A stretch of DNA of 64,000 bases from Thalassomonas haliotis (GCF_028657945.1 NZ_CP059693.1:3162001-3226000), one strand, 5' to 3'; numbered from the stretch's first letter, positions 36,364 to 45,852 are shown. Translations and numbers: made by a program. Notes: a model not told the origin generated them from the letters alone.

Positions 36364-39300
36364 CTAGAGTATCATGTTCATGGTGACAATCTCCGCCGTG
36401 GTGCCCGACAATTTTGCCATCAGCTTCTCCTTCGAGCGGATTTCAGCCGGCCCGGTGGAAATCACCGCCTTAACCCCGCCGTTTACTTCGCAACTTACCG
36501 AAGTGCCCAGTAAAATATTATTGGCCACTGTCGTCCCCATATTCAGGCTGGTGGAAATACTCGCCCCCATGGTCATGCTGGTGGCATTGCTGGCGGAAAG
36601 GTTGATGGCATCGCTGTTGGAGGCGCCGATATTGATGCTGCTGCTGTTACTGGCGGCAAGGCGCAGGGAAGTTTCGTTGGTGGCGCCGATAAAAACACTG
36701 GTGGAGTTAGTGGCCGCCAAACTGGTGGAGGTGACATTTTTTGCGCCGATAAATGTCTCGGTATTATTGGTTGCCCCGATAGTGGTCGAGGTACTGTTGC
36801 TGGCACTGATATTGGTCACGGTGGAATTGCTGACACCGATATTGGTGGCGACCTGGTTGCTGGCAGAAATATTGGTGCTTAAAGTATTGCTGGCGGCAAT
36901 GTTGGTGCTCATGGTATTACTGGCGGCAATACTGGTGCTGATATTGTTTTTTGCCCCGATATAGGTTTCGATATTATTGCTCACCCCTAAGGTGGTGCTG
37001 ATGGTGTTGGTGGCGGAAATATTGGTGGCTATGGTATTGGCCGCCGAAATATTGGTTACCAGTGAGTTGGTGGCGCTGATATTGGTTTGTATGTCATCCT
37101 TAGTGCCGATAAACAAGCTGTTGCTGGTGGTATTGCCTATCTGCTTGCTGGTGGAGTCGCTGTTGCCGATATGGGTATTTGAATTGTCGCTGTTGCCAAT
37201 CTGGGTATTGCTGCCGGTACTGTTACCCACCTGTTTTGAGGTGCTGGTGGTATCGCCTGTGGTGGTGGACTCGTTAAAGGTATCGCCGGTTTGCTCGTTT
37301 TTACTCATCACTTTGCCGACGGTAATCGAATGGGAGTATACGGTGGCGGAGTCGTCATAACTGCCTGGCGGCGCTGTGCCGGTACCGCTTAAGTTAATGG
37401 TTTTACCGGTAATATGGCTTTGGTTATAACTCGAACCTCCCGGCAGGGCATCGCAGATATCGATAATCGACTGCTCGGGGATTTTGCCCTTGATAAAACT
37501 GGGCTCGTCATAATTGATGGTATCGCTGAAGCTGCCCATATAAGAGATATTGACGCTTTTATCGGTTTTGGAAAAGCCCTGGCTGGCTCCGGTAAAACTG
37601 ACATTGTAATTTTGCTTGCTGTGGCTTTCACTGAAATTGCAGCCGGCAGAAACACTGGCATTAGAGAGGCCGTTTTCATCGTCATCACTGACGGAAAAGC
37701 CAAAGGAGCTGCCGCGGTTAAAGCTGCTGTTGCCATAATTGGTGGCCAATACCCCGGGGTTGTCATAGGCGCTTTCGACTATATTAATCGACTGGGGCAA
37801 GTTCACCACAGACTCATTGCCGTAACGTATGCTGATGCCGTCGCCGAAACTGGTGGAATAATTGCTGCCCCAGGAAGTATTGGCGGTCCAGTGGTTGGCG
37901 CGCCGCTCCGGCGGCTGTATGGTTTTTTGGCCATGGGAAGAGATCACCTGCTGGATTTCAGGCAACTCGCTTTCATTGCCCGCCCGGCCTATCATCACCA
38001 TGGCATTAACTTCGGGGGCGGTTTGCGAAGCCGAAGACAGCGCCACCCAATGGGTATCGTCGGCGCCTGTGGCGGTAGCAAACTGCACTATGCAGCCGAT
38101 CCTGCGGTCAACATCCTGATCAAAGGTGGCGGAAGACATTTCCGTCTGGAAATTGTTTTTATTGCGGTAACGCCAGTCTTTGGGCACCGCTGTTTTTAAT
38201 ACCTTGGCCAGCACGCTGCCCTGCTGGGTTCCCTGCATATCAAACGGCGTGATCAGGGTATCCTTATTGGCATCTTCACTGATATTCACTTCGGTGGCTT
38301 CAATGCTGGCACTATAACTTTCCTTATCGCTGGCCTTATGGCTGATTTTGGTGACCACAAAGGTGCGGCCGTTAAATTGTGCCGGCATACGGCTGTCTGA
38401 GACGGTATCGTCGACTACGGCCTGTGCCAGGGTAAAAGTATAGCCGGGACTGAGCAAAGCTGAGGTGGCGGTGCCGGTTAAGGTGCCTTCTTCCGTGGCC
38501 AGTTGCTGGCAAACCTTCTGCTCCTGTCCCTGCACTTCGTCATCGTCGACGCCGTAGGCATAACAGCGGTGCCTGAGATAATCGATACTGGCATCGCTTT
38601 GCTCATTAGTGTCATCGTAACTGGTGTATTTGGCAACCTGATTGGTTTCCCACACAGATTGTTGCCGGGTCAGTACGGTGCGCACCGTTTGCTGCACCAT
38701 TTTTACCTCATATTTCAGCTCGGTAAAAAGATCGTCCTGCTGCGCCCCCAGGGTTTTAATATCTGTGTAGCTATAACGCAGTGCGACTTGTCCGTCATCG
38801 GCCCCGGGAATGGTGACCTCCTGCAAACTGGTGGTTTGGTTGGAAAAGACTAAGCTCAGTTGATTATTATCATGAATAAAATAAAAATGTATCGTCGCCT
38901 TGGCCAGCACCCGCTGTAAAAAGGCAAAGTCCGACTCCCCTGCCTGCAACCAGTCCTGGCGCCGGGTGACGGTTTGCCCGCTGAGTTTAAATTTCAGCGA
39001 TAAATGGCTGTGATAAGTTAAGGTTTCCGGCAAGAGCAATTCATTGACCACCTCCTCTATCAACATATCTTTATAAATAAAATAGCGGTTGCGCAAAGTC
39101 AGCGGATAAAGCGGTGATTGGATCGACAATTCATAGGCTCCGGGGGCGCTGTGGCTGACTGAGCTAACAATGCCGTTGAAAAACCTTGACCGGGTATCGT
39201 CTTCCCATCCGGGGGCGGCATCCAGCGGCTTATGGCTGAAACGGTCCGGATCATAAGGCAGCCCTAAACGCAGCTGGGCCCATTTAGCCAATAAATCCGC

Positions 39301-39582
39301 CCCCATGCCCTGTGCCAGCTGATCTTTACCGCTGCGGGCAAACTGTTGCCTGGTATCTATCGTGGCGACACTGGCGGGATTGTCCTCATTGGCTTTGAGT
39401 TCAATAGTAAACTGGTACAAACCCGAGACACTTTCCTGCCCCTGAAAGGAAGAGACCCGCAAGTAATCGTCATTAAGATCGCTGTCGCTGTTCCCCAGTT
39501 CAATTTTAACGGCCAAAGGCCGGGTCTGGCGACGCTCGGGCACTATTGCCATCAAGTCTAAAGGTTGCCGGCTCTCTGTCAT
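36364..39582 (-). CDS. vgrG: Type VI secretion spike protein VgrG with extended C-terminal repeat
   Basis: 1072 residues, versus about 650-850 for a plain VgrG. Residues about 15-480 hold the gp27-like base (FQGQESVSGLYQFTIEL, GIVSSVSHSAPGAYELSIQSPLYPL, FLQRVLAKATIHFYFIHDN). An OB/gp5-like region follows near 500-560. From about 777 to 1016 it carries around 24 near-perfect ten-residue repeats, then a short tail. The protein punctures target cells as the needle tip. First gene of the leftward operon VgrG-DUF2169-pentapeptide-DUF3540-DUF4150. No toxin domain is recognised in the tail. Confidence 0.92.
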   Translation of the reverse strand: MTESRQPLDLMAIVPERRQTRPLAVKIELGNSDSDLNDDYLRVSSFQGQESVSGLYQFTIELKANEDNPASVATIDTRQQFARSGKDQLAQGMGADLLAKWAQLRLGLPYDPDRFSHKPLDAAPGWEDDTRSRFFNGIVSSVSHSAPGAYELSIQSPLYPLTLRNRYFIYKDMLIEEVVNELLLPETLTYHSHLSLKFKLSGQTVTRRQDWLQAGESDFAFLQRVLAKATIHFYFIHDNNQLSLVFSNQTTSLQEVTIPGADDGQVALRYSYTDIKTLGAQQDDLFTELKYEVKMVQQTVRTVLTRQQSVWETNQVAKYTSYDDTNEQSDASIDYLRHRCYAYGVDDDEVQGQEQKVCQQLATEEGTLTGTATSALLSPGYTFTLAQAVVDDTVSDSRMPAQFNGRTFVVTKISHKASDKESYSASIEATEVNISEDANKDTLITPFDMQGTQQGSVLAKVLKTAVPKDWRYRNKNNFQTEMSSATFDQDVDRRIGCIVQFATATGADDTHWVALSSASQTAPEVNAMVMIGRAGNESELPEIQQVISSHGQKTIQPPERRANHWTANTSWGSNYSTSFGDGISIRYGNESVVNLPQSINIVESAYDNPGVLATNYGNSSFNRGSSFGFSVSDDDENGLSNASVSAGCNFSESHSKQNYNVSFTGASQGFSKTDKSVNISYMGSFSDTINYDEPSFIKGKIPEQSIIDICDALPGGSSYNQSHITGKTINLSGTGTAPPGSYDDSATVYSHSITVGKVMSKNEQTGDTFNESTTTGDTTSTSKQVGNSTGSNTQIGNSDNSNTHIGNSDSTSKQIGNTTSNSLFIGTKDDIQTNISATNSLVTNISAANTIATNISATNTISTTLGVSNNIETYIGAKNNISTSIAASNTMSTNIAASNTLSTNISASNQVATNIGVSNSTVTNISASNSTSTTIGATNNTETFIGAKNVTSTSLAATNSTSVFIGATNETSLRLAASNSSSINIGASNSDAINLSASNATSMTMGASISTSLNMGTTVANNILLGTSVSCEVNGGVKAVISTGPAEIRSKEKLMAKLSGTTAEIVTMNMIL
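36535..37254 (-). repeat. About 24 tandem 30-base repeats coding decapeptides in vgrG
   Basis: Each unit encodes ten residues of the pattern A/x-S/T-N-x-x-x-T-x-I-G/S/A (for example ASNTMSTNIA, ASNQVATNIG, ATNSTSVFIG). The first five units have NS-D/T variants (NSDSTSKQIG). A constant ten-residue spacing with isoleucine and small residues at fixed places suggests a regular beta helix or stacked trimeric fibre extending the spike. The repeats also create long antisense open frames on the plus strand that are not genes. Confidence 0.88.
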
Positions 39583-40008
39583 ACCGTTAAGCCCATTTTA
39601 TTTGCCCCAAAGTGCTGTTAGCCGTTATCAGGCATGATTAATGCCAAGGTAATAAAAATGCGCTTAGCCCTACAGGCCCTGCTCTGTGTATGACTTGCCA
39701 GATACTAGCTCTTGGTCAGCCAAGTTTAATGCCCATTAACCGGGGAATATTTGACCCGCCCGGCTGCTGATTGACCCGGAAAAAGCAAAAACTTGATGCG
39801 CGGCAAAGTATCAACCGCTCAGAAGCGGCATCTAAACAAACGGCTAAAAAGTTGCTCGGCCAGTAATAAAACTCACCGCGACAATGTCTTATCAATATTA
39901 CAGCTAAAATACCCGCTATAAATAGAAGCTTCTCATTCAGTCGATTAACTGGCTACAATTAAAGCTGTTTACCGCCATTACCTTTAGCAGTTAAATTTAG
40001 GAGTCCAG
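39583..40008. other. Intergenic region upstream of vgrG
   Basis: 425 bases between the divergent vgrG gene and the broken flavin reductase gene. I see no gene, long inverted repeat or clear sigma-70 pair. It should hold the promoters of both genes. Confidence 0.5.
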
Positions 40009-40542
40009 ATGAAAATTATTGCCTTTGCCGCAACGAACCATAAGAAGTCCATTAATAAGCAGTTAGTTAAATACGCTGCGGGGCTATTGACCAAAGTAGA
40101 AGTTGAAATATTGGACTTAAATGACTACGAATTGCCCTTATATGGCCAGGACAAAGAAGAAGCGCTGGGACACCCCGAGCTGGCAAAAGCGTTTTTGGGC
40201 AAAATAACCGAAAGCTGCGGCATACTCATTGCTTTTGCCGAGCACAACGGCTCTTATACCGTGGCTTATAAAAACCTTTTTGACTGGTGCTCACGTATCG
40301 AACCTAAGGTTTTTCAACATAAACCTTAGGTGCTGCTGGCAACCTCGCCGGGCTCTATGGGCGCATCCAGCGTATTGGCTGCGGCGATACAATCGGCCCC
40401 GTATTTTAACGGCGTTGTTAAGGCCAGTTTATCTATCCCCAATTTTTTTGATAATTTTGACGGTGAAAAACAATGTTTAACACATCCGGAGCTGGATGAG
40501 CAGTTAAAAGATGCCGTCAGCCACCTCAATCACTTAAAATAA
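40009..40542 (+). pseudogene. NADPH-dependent FMN reductase-like gene with one in-frame TAG
   Basis: An ATG with AGGAG seven bases upstream opens a flavodoxin-fold reductase (MKIIAFAATNHKKSINKQLV, then LYGQD, FAEHNGSYTVAYKNLFDW). After KVFQHKP the codon at 40327-40329 is TAG, and the same frame continues without any shift as VLLATSPGSMGASSV through to a TAA at 40540-40542. In intact relatives this place reads K-P-x-V/L-L-L-x-T-S-P-G, so TAG replaces a single codon. The gene is probably inactivated by one recent nonsense change; a sequencing error or read-through cannot be excluded. Confidence 0.82.
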
Positions 40543-40614
40543 GAACAGGACATCAAGGGTTTTTGATGTCCTGGAAATGCCATTAACACAAGCTGAGCGA
40601 CATCATCGAAGCGG

Positions 40615-40848
40615 CTATTTGTTATTTTGGCTGTTGCCGGAGTTAAATGCCGGATATTGGTTCGGCCGGGGATAATGTATCCTTGGCTGTGACTGCTGCA
40701 TTTTACCAAAAACATAGTCGCCAAACAGGCCGCCTGCGGTACCACCTACTGACGGCCGGGTATTGACTTTCTGCCCGGTAGCATGTTCAAAACCCGATTG
40801 CGCAAATCCACCGGCAAAATCTGTCGTTAATTTTCTCAGTTTATTCAT
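40615..40848 (-). CDS. Small unrecognised protein, glycine and asparagine rich
   Basis: 77 residues from the ATG at 40848, with GAAGGAG five bases upstream; a longer frame from 40911 starts in poor context. The N-terminus is basic (MNKLRKLTTDFAGGFAQSG), a central glycine-rich stretch reads VGGTAGGLFGDYVFG, and the tail is rich in proline, glutamine and asparagine. It could be a small secreted or bacteriocin-like peptide, but no leader motif is certain. It sits 220 bases from another small polar protein gene in the same direction. Confidence 0.55.
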   Translation of the reverse strand: MNKLRKLTTDFAGGFAQSGFEHATGQKVNTRPSVGGTAGGLFGDYVFGKMQQSQPRIHYPRPNQYPAFNSGNSQNNK

Positions 40849-41070
40849 TTTCGCTCCTTCAGTGACATTAAGCGTGCCTGATTGCACTGCTCTGCAACAG
40901 GAGTGAGGCATTTATAATGCCAGGGAAAATAAAATCGTAAGCGACTGATTAGAGGTTAATTGGTGTAAATAGCAGCCAATTGTCCGGGTGGTTTTCGCCC
41001 CGCACTCCCTGCTGCGGGTAAACACCCGGTAAACACTGAAAGTGCCGCTATTTACCGGGATCCGGGCTTG

Positions 41071-41334
41071 CTAATAGGTGCCGCTATGATAGCTGCCCTG
41101 CTGGTGAGTATGAACCTCATAGGTTGAGCCGCTGTTACTGCGGACCCGGATGATTTGAGAGTTTTGATTATTGCTGCTGGTCAGGCCCGAAGCCTGATCC
41201 TGGGCGCTGTTATAGTGATGGACATTAAGTACCGTATCAGAAGCAAAGACTGAGCCGCTGCTCTGGGCATTGCTCAATACCCTCTGACTGAGGGCACTTT
41301 GCCCTATACTGTTTCGCCTGTTTGCATTTGACAT
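41071..41334 (-). CDS. Small polar unrecognised protein
   Basis: 87 residues from the ATG at 41334, preceded by AGGTG seven bases upstream; an extra GTG start nine bases earlier is possible. Composition is dominated by S, N, Q and H (RRNSIGQSALSQRVLSNAQS near the start; EVHTHQQGSYHSGTY at the end). No signal peptide, helix or family is seen. Low-complexity composition points to a disordered protein. Confidence 0.55.
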   Translation of the reverse strand: MSNANRRNSIGQSALSQRVLSNAQSSGSVFASDTVLNVHHYNSAQDQASGLTSSNNQNSQIIRVRSNSGSTYEVHTHQQGSYHSGTY

Positions 41335-41535
41335 AATTTTCACCTTTTCTGCTGATAAAAATAGAGGTTAATACCTTACATGAAGGTACTAACCTCAAAG
41401 GCAGAAACTGTGCCAGTTTAGCGCTAAAACAAATCATGATAACAAGTTGTTATTTAAGCGTGTTTTTATGCCTTTACCGCTGCGTTTACCCCAATAAGGC
41501 GCCATGTTGCCAGCAGGGTGAAAAAGGACCCGTTT

Positions 41536-42660
41536 TCATTTTGTCGGGGCCAAGTATTTCTCTTCCAGCTCCAGCTCTGAGTCCTGTGCCTGCAACAGCC
41601 AGTGCAGCTCCCGATATAATTGCCATTGGGCTTTATCCGGTCCCAGGTAGTAAAAAACTTCATTATCAAAAGGCGCTTTTATAGCAAAGTCCAGCGGCGT
41701 AAATCCCAGCTTGGCCATGGCCTTTTGCGAAGGGACATTATGGTGATAAACCTTAGCGTAGCAGCAATCCTGGCCAAAATACCGCTGTGCAAGGGTTAAC
41801 AGTATTGCCACTGCCCTGGGGCCAAAACCTTGCCCCTGAAAGTCAGCCCCGAGCCAGTAATAAAAGAACCCCACCCCCTGGTAGACCTCAAGGGAGACAG
41901 AGCCGATAAACCCCCATTCAATATGCATCACCGCAAACAGGTAAAGCCCCCGCTCTTGCCGGCAGCTGTCAAGCCACTGCAACCATTGCTCGTTTGAGGT
42001 AAATTTTGGCAAGTTACATAATTTCCGGATGCGGGAGTCGGCATATTGCCAGCTGAAATTTTCCAGGTGCTGCTCGGTGAGCGGCAGCAACATCAGCGGA
42101 TCACTTTGCAAATCGCTCAGGGCATACGGTAGCTGCTGCCACTGTGACTTACAGTATTCATAGGTAGTGATCAGTTCGGGGTCAAATGGCCGGGCCAGCA
42201 GTTGATTCTCCAGTACCGCCTGTGCCTCGCCATACAGGCCCATTTGCTCCAGGCAATAACTTTGTTTGATGCAAACTTCGCTGATATTTAGGGCTTCAGG
42301 GCCGGACTGGGCTTGATTTTCCCTGCTGCTTTGGCTGTTTTCAAGCAACTTGCCACAAATAGAGGCCAGCAAAGGCCAGTCACTTAAATAACCGGCCAAA
42401 TCACTGGCCAGTAATAATTGTGCCTGGGTTAAAGGCGGCTGCTCTGGTGCCAGGGCCTGGCGCATCTGCAACATCAGCTCCAGCCTTTGTCCTGCCCCTA
42501 CCTGGCTATGTTCGAGCATATCGGCGGCCTGCAGCCAATTAACGGCCCGGCCACCGGCAGACATGGCTGACACGGCATTCAATCCAGCCGTTTGTTGATA
42601 GGCAGAAACACCGTTAACCTGATTACGTTCGCTTATTGGGGCCAGGGACGCCGTTGCCAT
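41536..42660 (-). CDS. GNAT acetyltransferase with N-terminal helical repeat region
   Basis: 374 residues. Residues about 40-185 are leucine- and alanine-rich helices resembling tetratricopeptide repeats (QAQLLLASDLAGYLSDWPLL, VCIKQSYCLEQMGLYGEAQAVLENQL). Residues about 190-345 form a GNAT domain with SVSLEVYQGVGFFYYWLGADF, then QGQGFGPRAVAILL (the acetyl-CoA loop) and NVPSQKAMAKLGF. The two-part arrangement suggests a protein-binding arm that selects an acetylation target. It lies near the type VI island and two small unknown proteins; a link to them is only positional. Confidence 0.75.
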   Translation of the reverse strand: MATASLAPISERNQVNGVSAYQQTAGLNAVSAMSAGGRAVNWLQAADMLEHSQVGAGQRLELMLQMRQALAPEQPPLTQAQLLLASDLAGYLSDWPLLASICGKLLENSQSSRENQAQSGPEALNISEVCIKQSYCLEQMGLYGEAQAVLENQLLARPFDPELITTYEYCKSQWQQLPYALSDLQSDPLMLLPLTEQHLENFSWQYADSRIRKLCNLPKFTSNEQWLQWLDSCRQERGLYLFAVMHIEWGFIGSVSLEVYQGVGFFYYWLGADFQGQGFGPRAVAILLTLAQRYFGQDCCYAKVYHHNVPSQKAMAKLGFTPLDFAIKAPFDNEVFYYLGPDKAQWQLYRELHWLLQAQDSELELEEKYLAPTK

Positions 42661-42911
42661 GACATTTCCCGTTAATTCATTTTGTTATCCTTTAATAACC
42701 ATTAAATGGCAAATTCAGTGCCAGCAAGCGAGAAAGCAAGCAAAACCATTTAATAGATTGTTTTATATATGATTAACAGAAGGATGCAGGCCATTATTAC
42801 GATAAGCTTTAATCAGCTGCATATTTTTCGACCCTCAATAAGGGCTTTTCGGGTTAATTTTCACCCTAAGCTAAGCCGGTAAACGCCGCTTCAATCACAA
42901 CGCAGGGAGTG

Positions 42912-43289
42912 CTAAAAAGTAATATCCGCCAGGGCATACATTTTCCAGCCTCCGCTGGTACGGCTAAAGGCATAAAAGCCGTGTACAGACTCTATTTTTG
43001 AGCCGTCTGCGCGCCGCCTGACGGCAAAAGCCACCGCATGCGCTTCTTTGTCATTAATGCCTTGGATCTCAAACTGCCAATCGCTTGAATGATCCCATGC
43101 TTTTTCTGCTTTGAGTTTTTGCGGATCTATCGGATATTGCTCACACAAGCTCATTTTGCCGTCTTTAAGATAGGTGAGCGGGTATTTAACCATTTGATCT
43201 ATCAAGCCGACATTGTTGGTTTTAAAACCTTCGACATAATACTGCATATAAGTATCCAGCAATTCTTCTTTTAGTTGACTCTCAGTCAC
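42912..43289 (-). CDS. NTF2/SnoaL-like protein
   Basis: 125 residues starting with GTG, seven bases after AGGAG. It has the opening amphipathic helix (EELLDTYMQYYVEGFKTNN) and later strands (HAVAFAVRRRADGSKIESVHGFYAFSRTSGGWKMYALADI) of the NTF2-like/DUF4440 fold. Cytoplasmic, probable small-molecule binding or isomerase-type protein. It starts ten bases after the cupin gene stops, so the two form an operon. Confidence 0.72.
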   Translation of the reverse strand: MTESQLKEELLDTYMQYYVEGFKTNNVGLIDQMVKYPLTYLKDGKMSLCEQYPIDPQKLKAEKAWDHSSDWQFEIQGINDKEAHAVAFAVRRRADGSKIESVHGFYAFSRTSGGWKMYALADITF

Positions 43290-43299
43290 CTTTTACTCC

Positions 43300-43674
43300 T
43301 TAAATCCAAACATCATTTTGTGCCGTAAGCGCGCCACCGGCATCACCGGTATTGGTTACGCCTTCGGGTTCGATAATCATCACCTGGCACTGCTCTTTTG
43401 CGTAAGGTTTGTGCTCTACCCCTTTGGGAATAACAAACATCTCCCCGGCGGATAGTGCTATGGTTTTGTCTCGACATTCAACGACCATATCTCCGGCAAT
43501 GACCATAAACACTTCATCTGTGGCTTTATGGCTATGCCAGGTAAACTCTCCCTGAATTTTTACCAGCTTAAATTGCACCTGGTTCATTTGCGCGATCACT
43601 TTGGGCGACCATAATTCATCAAATAATGAAAATTTGTCGGCAATATTCACCTTATCAAGTGCTTTTCCTGGCAT
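43300..43674 (-). CDS. Cupin-domain protein
   Basis: 124 residues with AAGGAG seven bases before the ATG. Single cupin: motif 1 is FTWHSHKATDEVFMVIAG (H-x-H...E) and motif 2 is GEMFVIPKGVEHKP (G...P-x-G-x-x-H), so all four metal ligands are present. Such short cupins are often mannose-6-phosphate isomerase-like or quercetinase-like. It is the first gene of a two-gene leftward operon with an NTF2-like protein. Confidence 0.85.
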   Translation of the reverse strand: MPGKALDKVNIADKFSLFDELWSPKVIAQMNQVQFKLVKIQGEFTWHSHKATDEVFMVIAGDMVVECRDKTIALSAGEMFVIPKGVEHKPYAKEQCQVMIIEPEGVTNTGDAGGALTAQNDVWI

Positions 43675-44036
43675 GGCTATGCTCCTTATTCAGCTAAAGC
43701 CCCTTTGATAACCTGCGCCCACTCACTTTGATTAAGATAAGGATAAGTTGGTGCCACTTTTTTACTAACGGCATCGGGAAACTGATAGCTAAATTAAATC
43801 CAGCGCGTCAATATACCCCCTTAAGTAGCAGCAGGCAAAAATAATATCAGGCGGATAAAGTAACCTTCGCGGCAAACAGATTGTACCTGCTCTAAAAGCA
43901 TCTAAATACCAGAGGGGCTCTCGGCCGAACGAAGTCACAAAAATTTTATCTCACAGAAATGTTTTTGAAATGATTCCCCTGCAAACTGCACTGCGCTTTA
44001 TTTGCAACCAAACATCATACTTTTCAGGGAATAATC
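43675..44036. other. Divergent intergenic region
   Basis: About 360 bases between the leftward cupin operon and the rightward phosphatase gene. I see no reading frame with coding character and no strong repeat; it should hold both promoters. Confidence 0.4.
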
Positions 44037-45737
44037 ATGCGATACCTTACCACCTTGACCTTACTGGCAATCAGCAACATCAGCCATGCAGCGCCGGAAG
44101 TTCACTACGACCAGTGTAAGCGCAGTTTCAACTACAAGCTAAACACTTACCTGGGCACTACCGATGCCGATAACTCAGGCCAGCAGTGGTGTTACCTGAA
44201 AGCCCCGATTGACGGCTCCAGCTGGGGGCTGGTACGTGAAGAAAGCATACCGCTGCAACAAACCCAGACAGGCGAAAACTGCAATGGAGTGACCGAATAT
44301 CAGGGAGAGAAAATTCACGGCTGTACCTCAAAAAATCACACTACTCCCTGGTGTTATAAGCCCTCCGGCGGCTGGGACGAATGCAAACTTCCCGCCGCCG
44401 CCCCCTTATTGGCCCATAGCCAGTTAAACACCACAAAAAGACTGGATACCATCACCGCAGGCTCCTGTTTTAAGGTTAAAGGCGATATGCCGGCGGCCAT
44501 GAGCCGGGTTATCAGCCAGCAACCGGATCTGTTTTTATGGCTCGGGGATAATATCTACGCCGATACCACGGATATGGCCCTGATGGCGCAAAAATACGAT
44601 GATAAAAAACAAAATGCCGATTACAAACGTTTCCTTGAGGCCGGTATTCCTGTGATGGCCACCTGGGACGACCATGACTTTGGCGCCAATAATGAAGGCA
44701 AACATTACCCCAAACGAACACAAAGCCAGCAGGCGTTTTTACGCCATTATGATGTGCCCGCCGACGACCCGCGTTTTAACGGCCAACAAGGCATCTACAG
44801 CGCCAAAATAGCCGGACCCGCCAATGAAACGGCCCATGTGGTCATGCTCGATGCCCGCTATTTCCGCTCGCCGACCTTTGCCAGCTACGGCCAGTGTGAA
44901 GGCGACAACTCTACCATACTCGGCCAGCAGCAATGGACCTGGTTACAGGCCGAGCTTAACAAAAAATCCGAAGTTAAAATTATTGCCAGCGGCATTCAGG
45001 TGCTGCCGCCTTTAAACCGGGAGCGCAATAAGTCGAGCTATTGTGCCTACGGTGACGGCAAACAGTTTGACCGGGCCATCAGCAACTTGCAAGAGCAGGA
45101 CATGTCGGGCACCAACTACGAGTCCTGGGCGGAAATGCCGCAGCAGCGAGAAAAGTTGCTGCGTATGGCGCAAAAGTCCATGAATGACGGCAATGCCAAA
45201 GCCATTGTTTTTATCTCCGGCGACCAGCACTGGGGCGAGCTGCTGCAAAAGAACATGCCCGCCTCTACCGAGCACGGCGATGCGGTTACCTTGTATGAAG
45301 TGACCGCCTCAGGTTTTGGTCAAAACTGGCCCTATCATATTCCCAATCCGCTGCGTCTGCCGGTTTATGCCGACACCGCCGGTAACGGTAAATATGACAA
45401 TCAGTGCAAACTGCCGTTTAAATATGCCGGCATTGAATACAAAGGCTGTATCACCCGGGATAATACTAACCCCTGGTGTTATACCGAATTAGACAGCAGC
45501 GGCAAAGGTATCGAAGGAAAATGGGGCTACTGTGCTCCCAGTGGCGCTACCATTCCAACCGGTAAGGTCGGTGTGGTCTCTGATGATATCGCCAGATTAA
45601 CCACAGATGATCGCCACCTGGTAAATAAATCCGGCAGCAATTACGGCAAAATAGATATCGACTGGCAACAGCGGACCATAAAAATGGCGATAGAAACCGC
45701 AAGCGAAGAAGCCGTTTCTACCGTGATTAACTTTTAA
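44037..45737 (+). CDS. Secreted PhoD-like phosphatase with fibronectin type II-like modules
   Basis: 566 residues, signal peptide about 1-18. Residues 27-116 contain paired cysteine modules; C82-C116 (C...YQGEKIHGC...TPWCYKPSGGWDEC) matches a fibronectin type II fold. The catalytic PhoD-like domain spans about 138-440 with QPDLFLWLGDNIYAD, ATWDDHDFGANN and FISGDQHWGEL, giving the metal ligands of alkaline phosphatase D or phospholipase D-like phosphatases. A further type II module lies around 455-500 (CKLPFKYAGIEYKGC, NPWCYTE, GKWGYC). The modules may bind collagen or other matrix. Periplasmic or extracellular. Confidence 0.85.
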   Translation: MRYLTTLTLLAISNISHAAPEVHYDQCKRSFNYKLNTYLGTTDADNSGQQWCYLKAPIDGSSWGLVREESIPLQQTQTGENCNGVTEYQGEKIHGCTSKNHTTPWCYKPSGGWDECKLPAAAPLLAHSQLNTTKRLDTITAGSCFKVKGDMPAAMSRVISQQPDLFLWLGDNIYADTTDMALMAQKYDDKKQNADYKRFLEAGIPVMATWDDHDFGANNEGKHYPKRTQSQQAFLRHYDVPADDPRFNGQQGIYSAKIAGPANETAHVVMLDARYFRSPTFASYGQCEGDNSTILGQQQWTWLQAELNKKSEVKIIASGIQVLPPLNRERNKSSYCAYGDGKQFDRAISNLQEQDMSGTNYESWAEMPQQREKLLRMAQKSMNDGNAKAIVFISGDQHWGELLQKNMPASTEHGDAVTLYEVTASGFGQNWPYHIPNPLRLPVYADTAGNGKYDNQCKLPFKYAGIEYKGCITRDNTNPWCYTELDSSGKGIEGKWGYCAPSGATIPTGKVGVVSDDIARLTTDDRHLVNKSGSNYGKIDIDWQQRTIKMAIETASEEAVSTVINF

Positions 45738-45852
45738 TTCTTAGCTTTTAACCATCAGGCACAACCTGTGCCGGGAGCCGCTGGTGGGCGTTTTGGCGCA
45801 GGAACAAATGTGCTTGTAAGGCTGGCTCGGTAAGTTAGCCGGGCCAGGATTA

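Noticed and set aside
36374-38199. Long plus-strand open frames opposite vgrG
   Set aside because: They mirror the 30-base repeats and regular composition of vgrG; hydrophobic repeat translation, no ribosome sites and no family likeness.
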